A stretch of 64,000 nt of DNA from Phalacrocorax aristotelis (GCF_949628215.1 NC_134280.1:49378621-49442620); one strand, 5' to 3'. Positions 50,301-62,439 are shown, counted from the first letter of the stretch. Made by a program: numbers and translations. Notes: a model not told the origin generated them from the letters alone.

Positions 50301-53300
50301 CGAGAGTTCAAAGACAACAAGTACGACATCGAGAACAAGTATGTGGAAGCAGGATCATCAGGACTGTCAACTGCCACATCAATGTCTGATAGGGACAGAA
50401 GAAGTGGACAAGATGCTACTTTTCAGCAACTTGTTTTTCAGCACGTGGTTTTGCACTAGTGAAGATGCTGATGACTTTTTTTTTAAATAAAATTGAAGAC
50501 ATGATTGCATATTGGCCTTTTTATATCACGAGATCAAACTTTGCAATGCCCTGGTAACCTTGTCCAATTGTTCTCAGAATGGACTACTGCTCTGAAAGAT
50601 CTCGGCCACTTCGTCTATTAGTTTGAGCAATCTTGCTCTCTCTTTCTGATTCATTGTATTTTGTCTTTGTCATCTTGTTCTGGTCCCCCCATTTTTGTCA
50701 AGGTCAGTCAAGTCAATCAAGGGAGAAGGACAGAAAAACTGGGAAATGGTTAGCATAAGAGGATGTTAAATGATGGATGGCAGAACTCCCAAAAGATCAT
50801 TGGGAAGATCTGTTACTGTACATTTCCTGATTGTTTACTTGTATGACATGTAAGGCAACTGTATAAGAGGTGAATGATTTCATTACTCTTTGTAATGAGA
50901 ATTTCACAGTTGTTCCTAACTAGGGCTTTTCACAGAACATTCATAAGGACATTTTGGCAAATTTGAACTACATGGATAGAGCCTTAATTTCAGTTTTTAT
51001 GGGGATCAATGAAAGGAGAAAAATAGATCACAAAAAACCCCTGCACTTCAAACTAAGCTTTTAATTTGTTGGACAGCACTGCTCAAGTCTTAAATTCACT
51101 CCATTATGTAACTGCAATGCAGTTACAGCTCATGTGGATCATATTTCCAGAAGTGCTATACTTTCACATTTCCAGTTTGGAAAATCAGGCATTCAGCACC
51201 TCTGAAAAGCTGACCTTCTACCAATTACTTTCAACATACATTTTTCTGACCTTTTTTTCATGCACACATTTGCATGGCTGGACTCCATGCTGCAGTGCTA
51301 GGCTGGCCTTCTAGGTGGAGCATGGTTCTTGGCTTCCATGCTTACTCACATGTACCCAAGACCATAAAACATAAGCCCAACTTAAATAAGACCAAAACAG
51401 TTGCTAATTTTCTGTGCCTCTGTTGTCTTGGTGATCAGTTTGATTCTGTTCTACAGACTAAAAGTTTTATTCATTAACCTAGAAAGCCTTACTTATTAAC
51501 CTATGAAGCAAAAATGTATATAATGAGAATGACTGAATCTACAAGTTGTTCATGTCCACGTAGGAAAACATGTAATTGCAGCCCTTTTTTGTTACCCCTT
51601 TATACTGTAATATCAGTGTCTGACTGATTGTTAAGTAGGCTTGACTACGGGCTAGTTTTTATTTCAAACCACATCTTCCACCTGTGTCTTTTCTTACATG
51701 TTGCTACGGTGAAGATCATCATAGACTGTATCCAAAAGTGAAACATGGAAGGATCACTGAAAAAAACATCCACACAGATTAAAACACAAAATAACAACTG
51801 AAAAAAACATATTGCTTGTTGGGTGCCATTAAGCAGTCATAGTTTTCTGGCCACATTTTGCTGATCACCTGCCCAGAAGTGTATTTGGAATCATAAACTT
51901 TAAACTACCTCGATTTTCCTGACAAAATCTTTTTAACAAGTACAAGCATTACTATTGTTGTTACAAGTCCCATTAGGTATGGGGCTGTAATGTGTGCTGG
52001 CACTACAGCTCCTAGCTCTTTTGGCTTTTCCCATTCTCACCCATTTAGCTTTCCTGGACTGTGATGCCTTGGTCACTGAGGATGGACATCCCACACAGAT
52101 ATGGGAATAGTTTGTGGAACTCAGGCCAGAGAAAGCTGCACAAAGTGCCCTTGCCTGTAGGTGCCTGTGTAGGTAGACTGCCGCAATTCTACTGTGGTCC
52201 ATAAATGCTGGATATTGCATTGCACACATTTGGCAGAACTTGAAGCCCAAAGGGCAAAGTATACTCTTAATACTCCTAGACACTTATAAAATGTTCCTCA
52301 GATGTTACAATAAGCTATGGAATTTCTTTTAAAGGCTGTGTTTTAAAGCAAACACTTTGTAATCTCACATCTAAAAGGACCCCCTTATTCAACAATAATG
52401 CTTTGAGGGGAGGAATAAAACATTAGGGCTAATCTTTCATTAACTACTCTTGCTGCTGCTCTTAAAGCTCCATGTCTGAGTTACGTTTGAACTTTATTTT
52501 ACCTCTGAGATACAAGCCCTTTCCAGCCTCTCAATAGGTCCATTTTCTTTTACAATATCTTTCAAACAGTTTCTTCAGTTTTTGTTTGAGTGGGATGGGC
52601 ATTATTGGGCAGTCACTCAAGGTCAAGACCTAACTCCACCAACCCTGCTGGGAGCACATTTGAGCTCAGAGGATTCAAACTCTTTCTTTGGCAGAAGACA
52701 CCACTAGTTTAAGTGGGAATCTTGCCTGTGAGAAGAGAGAGAAATGGGCTCCAAATGTTCTTGTAAGAATTGTCCTGTGAAGGCATCCAGTCTGTAGTAG
52801 CATAAATGAGTAACATTGAAAATCACAGATTTCCTTCCAGCAGAACCTCTGGAGCTTTGGAAGATCATCAGGGCCATTAGGGATGGAATCATCTGAGCAG
52901 AAGGCACAAAAGAAGAGTTTTCTTGTAATGTTCCAGTAACAGAAACAAGAGATTTCAGTAGTTCGTGAAAATGAGGGAAAACAAAATATTGACTAAAATT
53001 TCAGAGACTGAAAAAAAGTCATTCTCGCTCCAAGACAGTGATTTTTTTTCAAGCCTAAACTGATTTTATTCAGAGCTATACATTCATCCCTAATTATTCG
53101 TCACTGAGTCCCCTCAAGCAGGACAATCCAGAGCTTCAAGTACCAAACAGAGGTGAAGTTACTGCGTTCCCTTCTTGACCCGCCACTGCTTCAGGATATG
53201 AACCTCAGCTCATCTCCCTGCATCTCATTTTTTCCCCACTATAAAACAGTGGTGTTCTTTCTTTTCTTGCAGACTGGACCACACAGTGTTTTCATGTCTT

Positions 53301-54034
53301 TGATTTGATCGTGGATTATTAGAAGTACAAGCTAATGGTATTAATTATACATTAATTATTCACTCAGTGGTAAATTATTAATTATCAAGGGGCTTGGTTT
53401 ACTCTAGGTTGAAATGGATTGCTAGGTACTTTAAAATGACTATTAAAATATGATAACTCAATCAATTTTTATAGCACTTTGTACAATTCCGTTTCAGTGG
53501 AATGTAATTTTCAAACCCATACTTAAATATGTTTAGCAATAGGGCAGATACAAACATTGCAGCCAATTCCTCAACAGTACAGACACATGGTTAAAAGCTT
53601 GTAGCTTTCTTTCATGGAGGATTATATACAGCCTGAAATATTTGGCTGGTGCAATCTGCCTGGTTTGGTCCCTGCCTCTTAAAAGGAATGCAGGAAGTGC
53701 ATTCAGGAGCACTGTGCAAATTGCCCAGAGTCATTCATGGGGCTAAGCTACATCCCACCAGACAACCCGTGTAAATAGGCCATGTGCAAATCTGTGGGAT
53801 CATGGCTGCTGAGCCATTCTCGAAGGAGGCAGTGGACCCACCAACTAAACCGATTTTGCAAGGTGCCATCTAAGTTAATCACTGTAGAGTAATGCTGAGT
53901 GCAATTATATTTCCTGGTGGTATAATTATCTTCCCTCAGAGATAAGAAAAACAAAAAAGTGTCATAGGTCTACCAGTTTTCCCCTGTAGCCCACTCCTCC
54001 ATAAAACATAGAGACCACTTTTCCACCCTAAAAC
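50301..54034. other. Gene-poor interval with homeodomain-site cluster
   Basis: No exon was recognised. AT-rich sequence at 53.33-53.4 kb carries three TTAATTA motifs, listed separately. The remainder shows nothing I can name. Confidence 0.6.
53341..53384. promoter_or_regulatory. Cluster of three TTAATTA motifs
   Basis: TTAATTA, a palindromic homeodomain core, occurs at 53,341-53,347, 53,352-53,358 and 53,378-53,384. The first two are spaced 11 bases apart (about one helical turn). A regulatory role is only inferred; AT-rich DNA yields such motifs by chance. Confidence 0.25.
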
Positions 54035-54166
54035 AGAATCATAGAATCACAGAATCATTAAGGTTGGGAAAGACCTCTAAGACCATCAAGTCCAACCATC
54101 AACCCAACACCACCATGCCTCCTAAACCATGTCCTGAAATGCCATGTCTACACATTTTTTTGAACA
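54035..54166 (-). mobile_element. CR1 LINE 3'-terminal fragment
   Basis: About 130 bases of the 3' end of a minus-strand CR1. Three copies of the terminal 'agaatca' octamer unit lie at 54,035-54,058. They are followed by the diagnostic 'aaggttgggaaagacctcta' and 'catcaagtccaacc' blocks. The match fades after about 54,166, so the insertion is severely 5'-truncated and contains no coding sequence. Confidence 0.92.
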
Positions 54167-55154
54167 GAGGGTGTCCCTGCAGAGCTGCTCCTTGCACAGG
54201 ACAAAGGCACAACTTCAGCTACTCCTTTTCTACCATATTGAACATCTCGCCACAGGAACTGGCTCAAATAAACAAACAGTTGTGGCCCTTGTGGGTTTGC
54301 TTTCCCCAGTGGTTCTGGCCTTTATGAGAAACCTAAGTATTAGGCGCTCTACATCTGGCCTTAACACTCTGTTTCCCTGTGTCCAGCCTCATTCAGTACT
54401 CTGGGATCTTCCTTCACACACAAAACCAGATTTTGGCTTACGTCCTCAGAAGACTCAGAGATGTCTAAGCCTCAGATATGTTAGCCAACTTTCAATCCTA
54501 AAAGTACTTACTAGGTTAAATAATTTCATTGTTTACTAGAAATAAGGGCTAGGAAATAAACTAATCATATTCCACAGACATTGAAATAGTTTCATATTTC
54601 TTTGTGAAGGGGTAAAGGCTCCCTGTTCTCACTGTTTTCATCTGCTTTGGGGGGCCTCAGGTTTTTTTCCCTGTTTTTTTCCACCTGCCACTGACCAACA
54701 ATGGCTTCTCAGAGGAACCCAAAGCTGGAATGAGGAAAGAGTTTTGAGCATATGCGTGAGCAATCAGAAAGGAGCAGGGGGCCACCAAGGCAGGGTTCAG
54801 GGCTCTGGGGCACAAGATGCCCATCAAGGGCTCTGGGGGAACGTGGTAGCTGAACCAAATAGGGGCCAGTGGGACTTGGAGAACTTTGGCAGCCTCCTCC
54901 TGAGCTGCCAAGCACCCAGGGCACCAGCCGGGCTGGCTCAGCGAGGATGGCTCACATGCTAGGATTGGCAGAAAAGCTTTAGTCTGCTGTTAGGACTTCC
55001 AGTTTGAGACTGCTACGGACCATCACTGCAATGACTCCTGTGCCCAGAAAGAGACTTCCACTTGACAGCCTTGGTTTCTTCACCTTTTATAAAAGCTACT
55101 AACATTTTGCCTGTGATGACAGGTGGAGAACAGGAGCTACTGTGAAATATAGGG
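54167..55154. other. Non-coding interval between CR1 fragment and LTR
   Basis: No exon or repeat was recognised. Sequence at 54.7-54.95 kb is modestly GC-rich with short open frames on both strands that lack domains. Confidence 0.55.
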
Positions 55155-55936
55155 GTGTGTGGAAACTAAATTACTGCATGGGTGTCCCTGGTGAGGTGCT
55201 GGCAGCAGGGGCCGCAGGGGCCTCTGTGAGGAGAGGCTGGGGCTGCCTCATGCCCAACACGGCCAGTTCCAGCCAGTTCCAATGGCCCCGCCACAGGGCA
55301 CAGCTGAGCCCCTCAGGTTGGTGGCACCTCAGGGAAAGCATGTTTAAGAAAGGGCAAAAAACACCAGACAGGCAGAGGGAGAGAGAAAAGAAGTGAGAAA
55401 CAGCCCTGCAAACACCAAGGTCAGAGAAGGAGGAGGGGGAGGAGGTGCTCCAGGCAGAGCAGGGATTCCCCTGCAGCACACAGAGAGCCCACACTGCAGC
55501 AGATATCCACACCACAGCCCTTGGAGGACCCCACACCAGAGCAGGTGGAAGTTTCCTGAAGGACTGCAGCCTGTGGACAGCCCATGCTGGAGCGGGGTAA
55601 AAGAGTGAGGAGGAAGGAGCGGCAGAGAGAAGCTGCAATGGACTGACCGTAGCCCCAGCGCCCTGACCCCCTGCACTGTCGCAGGAGTCAAGAGTGAAGA
55701 CATGAAGCTTAGCCTGGGAAAGAGGGGAGGATGATGTATTGTTTTATTTTTCATTTTTGTTTCTCACTACCCAAATCTACTTTAATTGTCAATAAATCGA
55801 GTCAAGTATGTTGCCTGTGACAATAACTGGTAACGAACTTCCCTGTCTTTATTTTCACCCTCTGTCCTGCTGAGAAGGGAGGGTGAGTGAGTGGCTGGGT
55901 GGGAGTTTGGACCTTAGCTGAGGTTAACCCACCACA
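55155..55936 (+). mobile_element. LTR of a second avian endogenous retrovirus family
   Basis: The 3' terminus 'gaggttaacccaccaca' at 55,936, the 'caccaaggtcagagaaggag' and 'aggaggtgctccaggc' blocks, and the 'ggaccccacaccagagcagg' motif match a long avian LTR family that I recognise. An AATAAA hexamer is at 55,792-55,797, followed by a U5-like segment. The family normally has several tandem 45-55-base units around the 'cacgctggagcag' motif. Only two degenerate ones remain here (about 55,520-55,600), so the copy is contracted. The left boundary is uncertain (about 55,140-55,185). No retroviral coding sequence is attached, which suggests a solo LTR. Confidence 0.75.
55792..55797 (+). terminator. 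LTR polyadenylation signal
   Basis: AATAAA inside the LTR, placed about 140 bases before the LTR 3' end as expected for an R/U5 arrangement. It could end transcripts crossing the element in the plus direction. Confidence 0.55.
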
Positions 55937-57216
55937 ATCAGTATCTATAGATCATACTGAAATTGACTGATTGTTACTGTATTTGCAGTTAGCATCAGTT
56001 CCACTGTTGGGAGCCATGCAGAAAGTCAAATGGCAGCTATGTGCAAAATGTCCTTAAAGTACCACGTTATGTTGACATGTTCTGAGTGCCACTATGTGCC
56101 ATAATGGTTAAAATCTTGGCGTCTATCTCAGGTATTCTTAAATTAGTATTCTCAACGGTGGGTTTCATCAGTGTTAGGAGATTTAGAGAAGAAAGACTAT
56201 AATTAATACTTTGGTATTGTTTTATATGGAAGGTGCACAAACACTACAAAGATCGTTCACAGCTAAAAGTTAATAGGTTGGTAGGCAGTCAAGCATAACC
56301 TAGAGAGATGTCTGGATAAAGGAATTTACCCCATGAAAGACCACCTGAAGGTGTAATGGATTTTCCACTGCAGTAAACTACTCAAGGTTTCCATTGGCTA
56401 CTACTCGCAAATTTTTGAGGTTGCTCAACATGCCTAGGAGCTTTACAAACAGCTGTAGGTATTTGTTAAAGCTTTTTGAGATGCTTGAGTTTCTACTTCA
56501 GAGAAAATGCCAGTATTTCAATTTTCCCGCCTTACAACATATGTAAATTTTGAAAACTTGCTACAGAATGAAATTGAGAAATTCTGATTTAGAACTATGA
56601 ACTATTTCCTTTGGATAGCACTGGAAAATTGTGCAAGAAGAATATTAGAAAAATTAAAGTATGCTGCTATGAAATATGGGCTGAAGACCAGATAAAATCA
56701 GTAGCATGTGCTAATAGAAAAGGCAAAACAAAATATGGCACAAAGATAAAATCCAGAATAAATGGTCTCCTTTGTTTGGATTGAATATTTCCTCAATATC
56801 AACATGTTCTGACAAAACATTTCAATTTTGCCAAAATTGCATTTCCTGGCAAAAATGGACTCCGTAAAAAGGTTTTGACTAGCTCAAGCGCATGCATGCC
56901 AAGTGATTCTTTTTGTGTTTTGTGGTTTTCATCCACTGTGGAGTGAACTTTCAGTGAGCTTCATTCATTCATCTGCCCCACCATAAAAATGCATGGCTAT
57001 TTTAAGCACGTTGAAAATGGAACATGTCACTTGGCCAGACTGCCTGGTCACAGGAGCGTGGGTTAGGAATCCCTCTCTGCACCCACTCCACACCCAGCCC
57101 CACTGTCTGGGCAGCACCCCGGGGATGCATCAACCCCTGCAAGCCAAAAGGGAGCATGTACAAAGTGCCTCCTTCTGGAGACATCTGTAACTTCAGCTCA
57201 TCCACGGCAACTGGGA
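55937..57216. other. Non-coding flank upstream of PAMR1
   Basis: AT-rich sequence up to about 56.99 kb without a recognisable element, then moderately GC-rich sequence leading into the PAMR1 promoter. No exon was recognised. Confidence 0.55.
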
Positions 57217-57231
57217 TGACTCATATAAATA
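57217..57231 (+). promoter_or_regulatory. PAMR1: PAMR1 core promoter: AP-1 site plus TATA box
   Basis: A consensus AP-1 site (TGACTCA, 57,217-57,223) directly abuts a strong TATA box (TATAAATA, 57,224-57,231). Transcription would start near 57,255, giving a 5'UTR of about 320 bases before the ATG at 57,574. A CRE-like TGACGTCG lies in that leader near 57,391. Promoter assignment is inferred from position and motif quality. Confidence 0.55.
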
Positions 57232-57573
57232 TATATTTGCACTTCTGTTTCTTCCTCCTTTACAATATCTTTTCTTCCAATATGAAAATCGATATCTCAG
57301 AGCTGAGCACTGAGCCAATAAACCCATCACAAGAGGGATCGGCTGCCAGAGTCCAGAAAGGGTTAAGGCAGCAGTTGGAGAGGTTTGGGGTGACGTCGTG
57401 CTTCTGGACGCCTGAGAAGTCTCTTGAAGGTAGTTCCCCTCTGGTGAGGATGGGAGCGAGCTGAGGTCTGAAATCTGAGATCCGTCGCAGCCTGGAGCTG
57501 GTGAGGTCCCAGTAAAAGCTGTTTGCCTGCTTTCCCTTCCTGAGCAGTCACACCGCTGCACGGCCTGGGCAGT

Positions 57574-57651
57574 ATGGAGCGAGCCCCCTGGACACATGTA
57601 GGACTCACTCTCCTCCAGCTCCTGCTCATCTCCTGCTTGCCAAGAGGTACC
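57574..57651 (+). CDS. PAMR1: PAMR1 first coding exon (signal peptide), partial gene
   Basis: The exon reads MERAPWTHVGLTLLQLLLIS then CLPRGT and runs into the splice donor GTAAGTG at 57,652. It is a textbook signal peptide. It aligns without gaps to the start of human PAMR1 (which, from memory, begins MELGCWTQLGLTFLQLLLIS), at about 17 of 25 positions. PAMR1 is a secreted regeneration-associated protein with CUB, EGF, sushi and degenerate trypsin-like domains. Orientation and position relative to FJX1 match human synteny. The start codon has A at -3 and G at +4. A second possible donor is AG|GTACC after 57,646, which would end the exon in phase 1 within Arg-Gly; the GTAAGTG site is stronger. 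Exon 2 (cysteine-rich) was not found in the following 6.3 kb, so the gene continues beyond the window. Confidence 0.85.
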
Positions 57652-60600
57652 GTAAGTGAGCGTGTGCGTTCCTGGCATGGCTGAATGAGTCCCTTCACTT
57701 CAGTGTGGTCAGAGGGGTTTGATCTCCTGTGCTGTCATGGGAAATAGAGGGATCTGCAGGGATGGTAATAATAGAAAGAAGGGGCTCTGCTTTATTTATT
57801 TTTTTCTTGCCAGCAAGGAGTGTGTGTGGGGGGAGGTTTGTCCAGAGATGATTTCCAGGCAAACTTAATAGCCTTAAAGAGAAACAACTGGCTGGATTTG
57901 TTTGCCATTGGCCATCAAGAAAAGGGTATGAAATCACTTCGTTTACTACTGCTTTATTTTCTCAACACTCAGTGCTAAGGAAATGATGATAAAAAGAGGC
58001 ATTTAAATCTCTGAATTGTAAAGTGTAATTTGTTTAGTTTGGCAAGACAGAGACTTTTCTCTCCAGCCCCAACACCAAGAATGAAGGCAAGAGAGGAAAA
58101 AAGTGAAGGAAAAAAAGAAAACAAAAGCCACACATTGTTTCCGATCTGGGCTTTAGTTCTGCCAATATTATTCCTTCAAAGGGGAAGCCTTGTTAAAGCA
58201 GAATGATCTTTTTTATACTCAAGCCTCACTCCAGTTTTTGCTGAACCAGCGTGTATGATTTCTTCTTGATAAGGTTAAGCAAAAAGCATTTACTGTTGAG
58301 TGCAAATTTGCTGTTGTTATGGCCACGAACGTGGGCTGTTTACACCTGGAGGTGGCTGGAACTGCTTGCAGCAGCTAGCTGTCAGCATCGCAGGCTGCTT
58401 CTCAGGATTTGCAGCCCTAAGGACAGGGAGGTGAGATGCCCTCAAATCACCCACCCTCCAAGCTGCCACAGATTGCATCACACCTGGTGAGGTATGTGTC
58501 TCTTACCAGGGGAGCTGTCAGGTATGCAGGTGCTCCTATTGCGATAGCTATAAATAATCTGTGTCAGGGTCTGTCTTCAGAACCTGCCTCTGCAGTGTCC
58601 TTCCCTGCCAGTCCCTCGGGGCCAGGTGACAGGTAGTGACCAGGGACGTCTGTCCCTGAGGCTGGCCACCTGCAGCCGTCCAGGGAGACTGATCTCCTGC
58701 CAAAGTTTCCCCCTGGGTCACAAGCACAGAGAGCTTTTCCACACCTCCATCCCACGTACACGGACTTGGCCCTGCGGTGGCCTGTCCCTCAGCCATGTGC
58801 CACCTGGCACACTGGCCAGGCGACATGGCTCCATGGCACGTGCTGGAGTGGCACAGAAATAGCCCTGCCAGTGGCAGAGCAGCCCTAGGCATGGGCTGCA
58901 GCTGACAAGTGGCTAGGCAGGCAACCAATCTCTCCTGATGCAGGGGCGGCACATCTCTCTTATGGTGAGAAGCTGGTCTGCAGAGTGGGCAGACACTGGA
59001 CTGCTGGGGGCCCCCTCGGCAGCAGTGATGAGAGGAGGCAGGAGGAAGGAAAACGATGGGCAATGGGACATAAGGGCTGTGGGGCTGCGAGCTTGGGAGG
59101 GAGGATGCTGGTTCCCTCTGCCACCAGCTCCTCACATGCCAGAAGCAGTGTGAGAAAGGCCTGGTGGACGCATGGAGGACAGCCATCCCCCTGCCCCCTC
59201 TCCTTCCTTGCCGTGCCTCCCCTGCCTTGCTGTCAGTGGAGCGGCCAGCACGGACACTTGCCCAGCACACAGCTATCAGCATGAGGAGGGGGCCAGGAGC
59301 TCCCTGCCGGCAGTGGCAGGAGGGGCACTCAGAGGCAGGGGATTGATTTAAAAGCATGGTGGCCTTAGCATGTCAGGGCAGGTTGGAAAATAGCATTTTG
59401 CCTCCTCCCCACAGATGTATCCAATTTTTATTCATATTTATCACACCCAGTTGCACAGGGCCTGCCTCAAGAGTTGGGGGCAGGAGTCGGGGAGGTCTGG
59501 GAATTGATTTTTGGAATAAACTTAAAGTGCAAGTGACTCATATTTCCTTAAAAATATATGTGTTTTTGTGTGTTTCTGCCTATCTAAACCCTTCCCAACC
59601 TCTCTTCCCCTCCCCCTCCAGCCTCTGTCTAGAGAAGTGGAGGCCAGATGCACTCAGACACATCCAGATGCCTTCAATCTTAGCAAATGGGTTACTTCAG
59701 TTCACGTGTTTAGGTTCCTAGCATGGACAAAGGGAAAGAGACTTGCTTTTTATTTTGGAGAAAAGCTGGGGTTACTCACTCTCGACCCTGAGGCCACCTC
59801 AGGGAGCACCCAGGAGCCCCTGTAAGTCTGCTGGTGCACAGGATTTGGCCATCCATTGGCCCAGAGGGAGCCCTCACCACTGCAGAGATGTGTGGGTGCT
59901 GCCGGTAGCATGCATTCCCTTGGGGACGTGGATGACCCTCTGCCTCCTGCAGGACCAGGGGCACGGTGCAGGAGCAAACAGGGAGGGAAGCCATAGTGCA
60001 GGGAGGCAAGCTTTCAGCAGGGACAGAGGGCTGGCAGCCTGAGGGCATCTGCAGTCTGTGGTTAGGGCTGGACTACACACCCCTGGGGGAGCTGTCAGGA
60101 GTAAAATTTGAGATGGAGACTCAGGGGTTCTGCTGCCGTCTGAGTGGTCTATTTCTATCTGGGCAATGTTAACTGTAAGTAAACTGCCAATGTGTTCCAG
60201 GTCTCACACTGTTATGGCAAGCAAGGTCCAGCACCACTCCTCCATGCTTCTAAGCACATTTTTATGTTATGTGGTCATGAATTTCAATACTGCAGCTGCT
60301 GCTTCCCCACAGATTCCCAAATATTGTCCCCTATTGCAGAAGTCCGGTTTTGCCCCCCAGACCCCATTAGCAAAGGCTGGGCTCTCTAACGTCATCGATG
60401 CTGTCACTAACTCAAAAGTGCTACATTCATTACCTGTTCCTGTTCCTTGTCTTACAGCACATAGAAAACAAAATCTCATCCTGATCACACTAGTGTCTTT
60501 TTTCTGGCCAGAATAAGCCCCTCTAGCCCAGAAAGAAATCCAGACCTGAAGGGCAATGTGGCAACCTCTGAGTTTTAGCCTTACCCTGGCTATTTTATCC

Positions 60601-62190
60601 CGTCACAGCCCTTCTTGGACGAAGACACAAGGCCACAGTGCCGATAGTAAGATCACAAATGCCAACTCATAATTACAGAGAAGAAACCAAAGAAGAGGGA
60701 GGTTTAGGGCAGACTTCTTCAGGTTGCTTTAGATGCTAAAAACATCCTGGCTAGTGGCATAGATGGCCTGTAATTTGAATCCAACTATGACAAAAAGGTA
60801 CAGTAAAAGGAAGCTGTGTGGTATTTCAAGGGCAAGGGAAAGATGCATGCAGAGGAGAATGAGGTTTAAACTGGAACTGGATCTGAAACGTGGTGGAGGC
60901 TTGACTTGAACACTTGACACAGCTCTCTGGACCTATGGCCCAACCAGCCTGTCCTTAAAGGGAAAGGAGGGGATATAAGGCTTTGGTGCAAGAAAATGGG
61001 GAAAGGAACAGAGTATCCTCTTGGGAGGTGTGGAGTATGGCTGTGTTTTACATGTTACAGCATACCACCAGGGAACAAGGGCTGCTGAAATGTAGGAAGA
61101 AACAGAACAGGAAGTTTCCAATAGGAACAAGCAAGGAACAACCCTAGAGCTACCTGTCAGTCCCTTCTGTAGCAGTGGGTAGAGCAGGCAAAAGGAGGGG
61201 CTGCAGAGTGTGCAGGTTTATTGAAAGAGGAAAATGATGGAGCACAACGGGTGAGCATCATGACTGAGGCAACCCTTGGCTGAGGGATAGTGGGATTACT
61301 GAGGCTTTAACATGTAGGAAGACTGAATCGACAGTCCCATTTTCACTTAAGACTGGAAACAGAAAACCCTAGAGCTATTTGTGTTATGCTGGTTTTGCAT
61401 TAACCCACCGTTATAGGCCTCAGACAGGCAAAGTCCAGACCTCACAAATATGAAGCACAGTTTTTCTTTGGGTTTTCTTTTAGTTACACCAAGATACTTG
61501 ATTTTTATCACGGACAAAGAAAACAAGGCCATACGGAGAGAGATACAAGCTTTGGAAGTCACATGGGAAATCCTGTTAAGGACCTGACGGAGACCTCAAA
61601 AATATATTTTTTAATTGAACTAACAATTCTTCTCTCCTTGGAGCAGAAGTGTTGGGAGTCTATGATTTGTTTGTCATAGCCTAGTTAAGAATAGAAGCTT
61701 ACAAATGTAAAAAGGCACTGCTGTTAGAGCATGATGAAGCAAACCTATGGCCTATCGGCAACAGCATCAGGACTATTTATTTCTGAATTTATAGCTACTA
61801 AACACTACATGACAACAGGAAACCTAGAATAGAGGCCCTCCTATTTAAAAACATTAGGCAGACCCCAATTCCTGAATCAAAGCAGAATGTGCATTAGCCT
61901 TTTTTTCTATGTGAAACATGATCTGAATTGTTAAAAAGGTAGAGCTTAAGACAATGGTGGTCTCATCCAGCATAACACAGTTGTACTTACACTAGACTGT
62001 TTTCAATGCATTTCTTAAACAGAATATACTTTCTGTAGTAGTTTAGTCTGCTTTCAACACAGTCCTGCATTTGGGACTTAAAAAAGACAGTCAAGTTATT
62101 GCACATTTAAGTGGACAGATTCAGCTTAGTATAGTAGATTTCCCCACGTTCACCCACTGGCTTTGATTTTTTTAATAGAAATCCTTTCTT

Positions 62191-62210
62191 CCCCCCCCCC
62201 CCCCCCCCCC
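62191..62210. repeat. Homopolymer C run, 20 bases
   Basis: Twenty consecutive C residues. Length is likely uncertain because such runs are hard to sequence. Confidence 0.9.
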
Positions 62211-62439
62211 TTACTGCTGTGTGAAAGCACACACTAATGGCCAGGAAAGGATGCTAACTGACTCTGTAGGAGAAGCAGTCTAATTATCCAGCAAAGGTCT
62301 GCAACCCATAAAGTAAGCACACTGAGTAAAACTAAAGCACAGATATATTTTCGCTCCACTTTAATTAGCTCAGCTGCCAAAAAGAATATGTACATAATTT
62401 CTAAAGAGAAGCAAGTGGGTTTATAGACAGCATTATCCC

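Noticed and set aside
55171-55754. Minus-strand frames of 155 and 136 codons
   Set aside because: They lie antisense inside a recognised LTR.
57193-57698. Minus-strand frames of 161 and 111 codons
   Set aside because: They lie antisense to the PAMR1 promoter, leader and first exon. They have no domain and their phases overlap.
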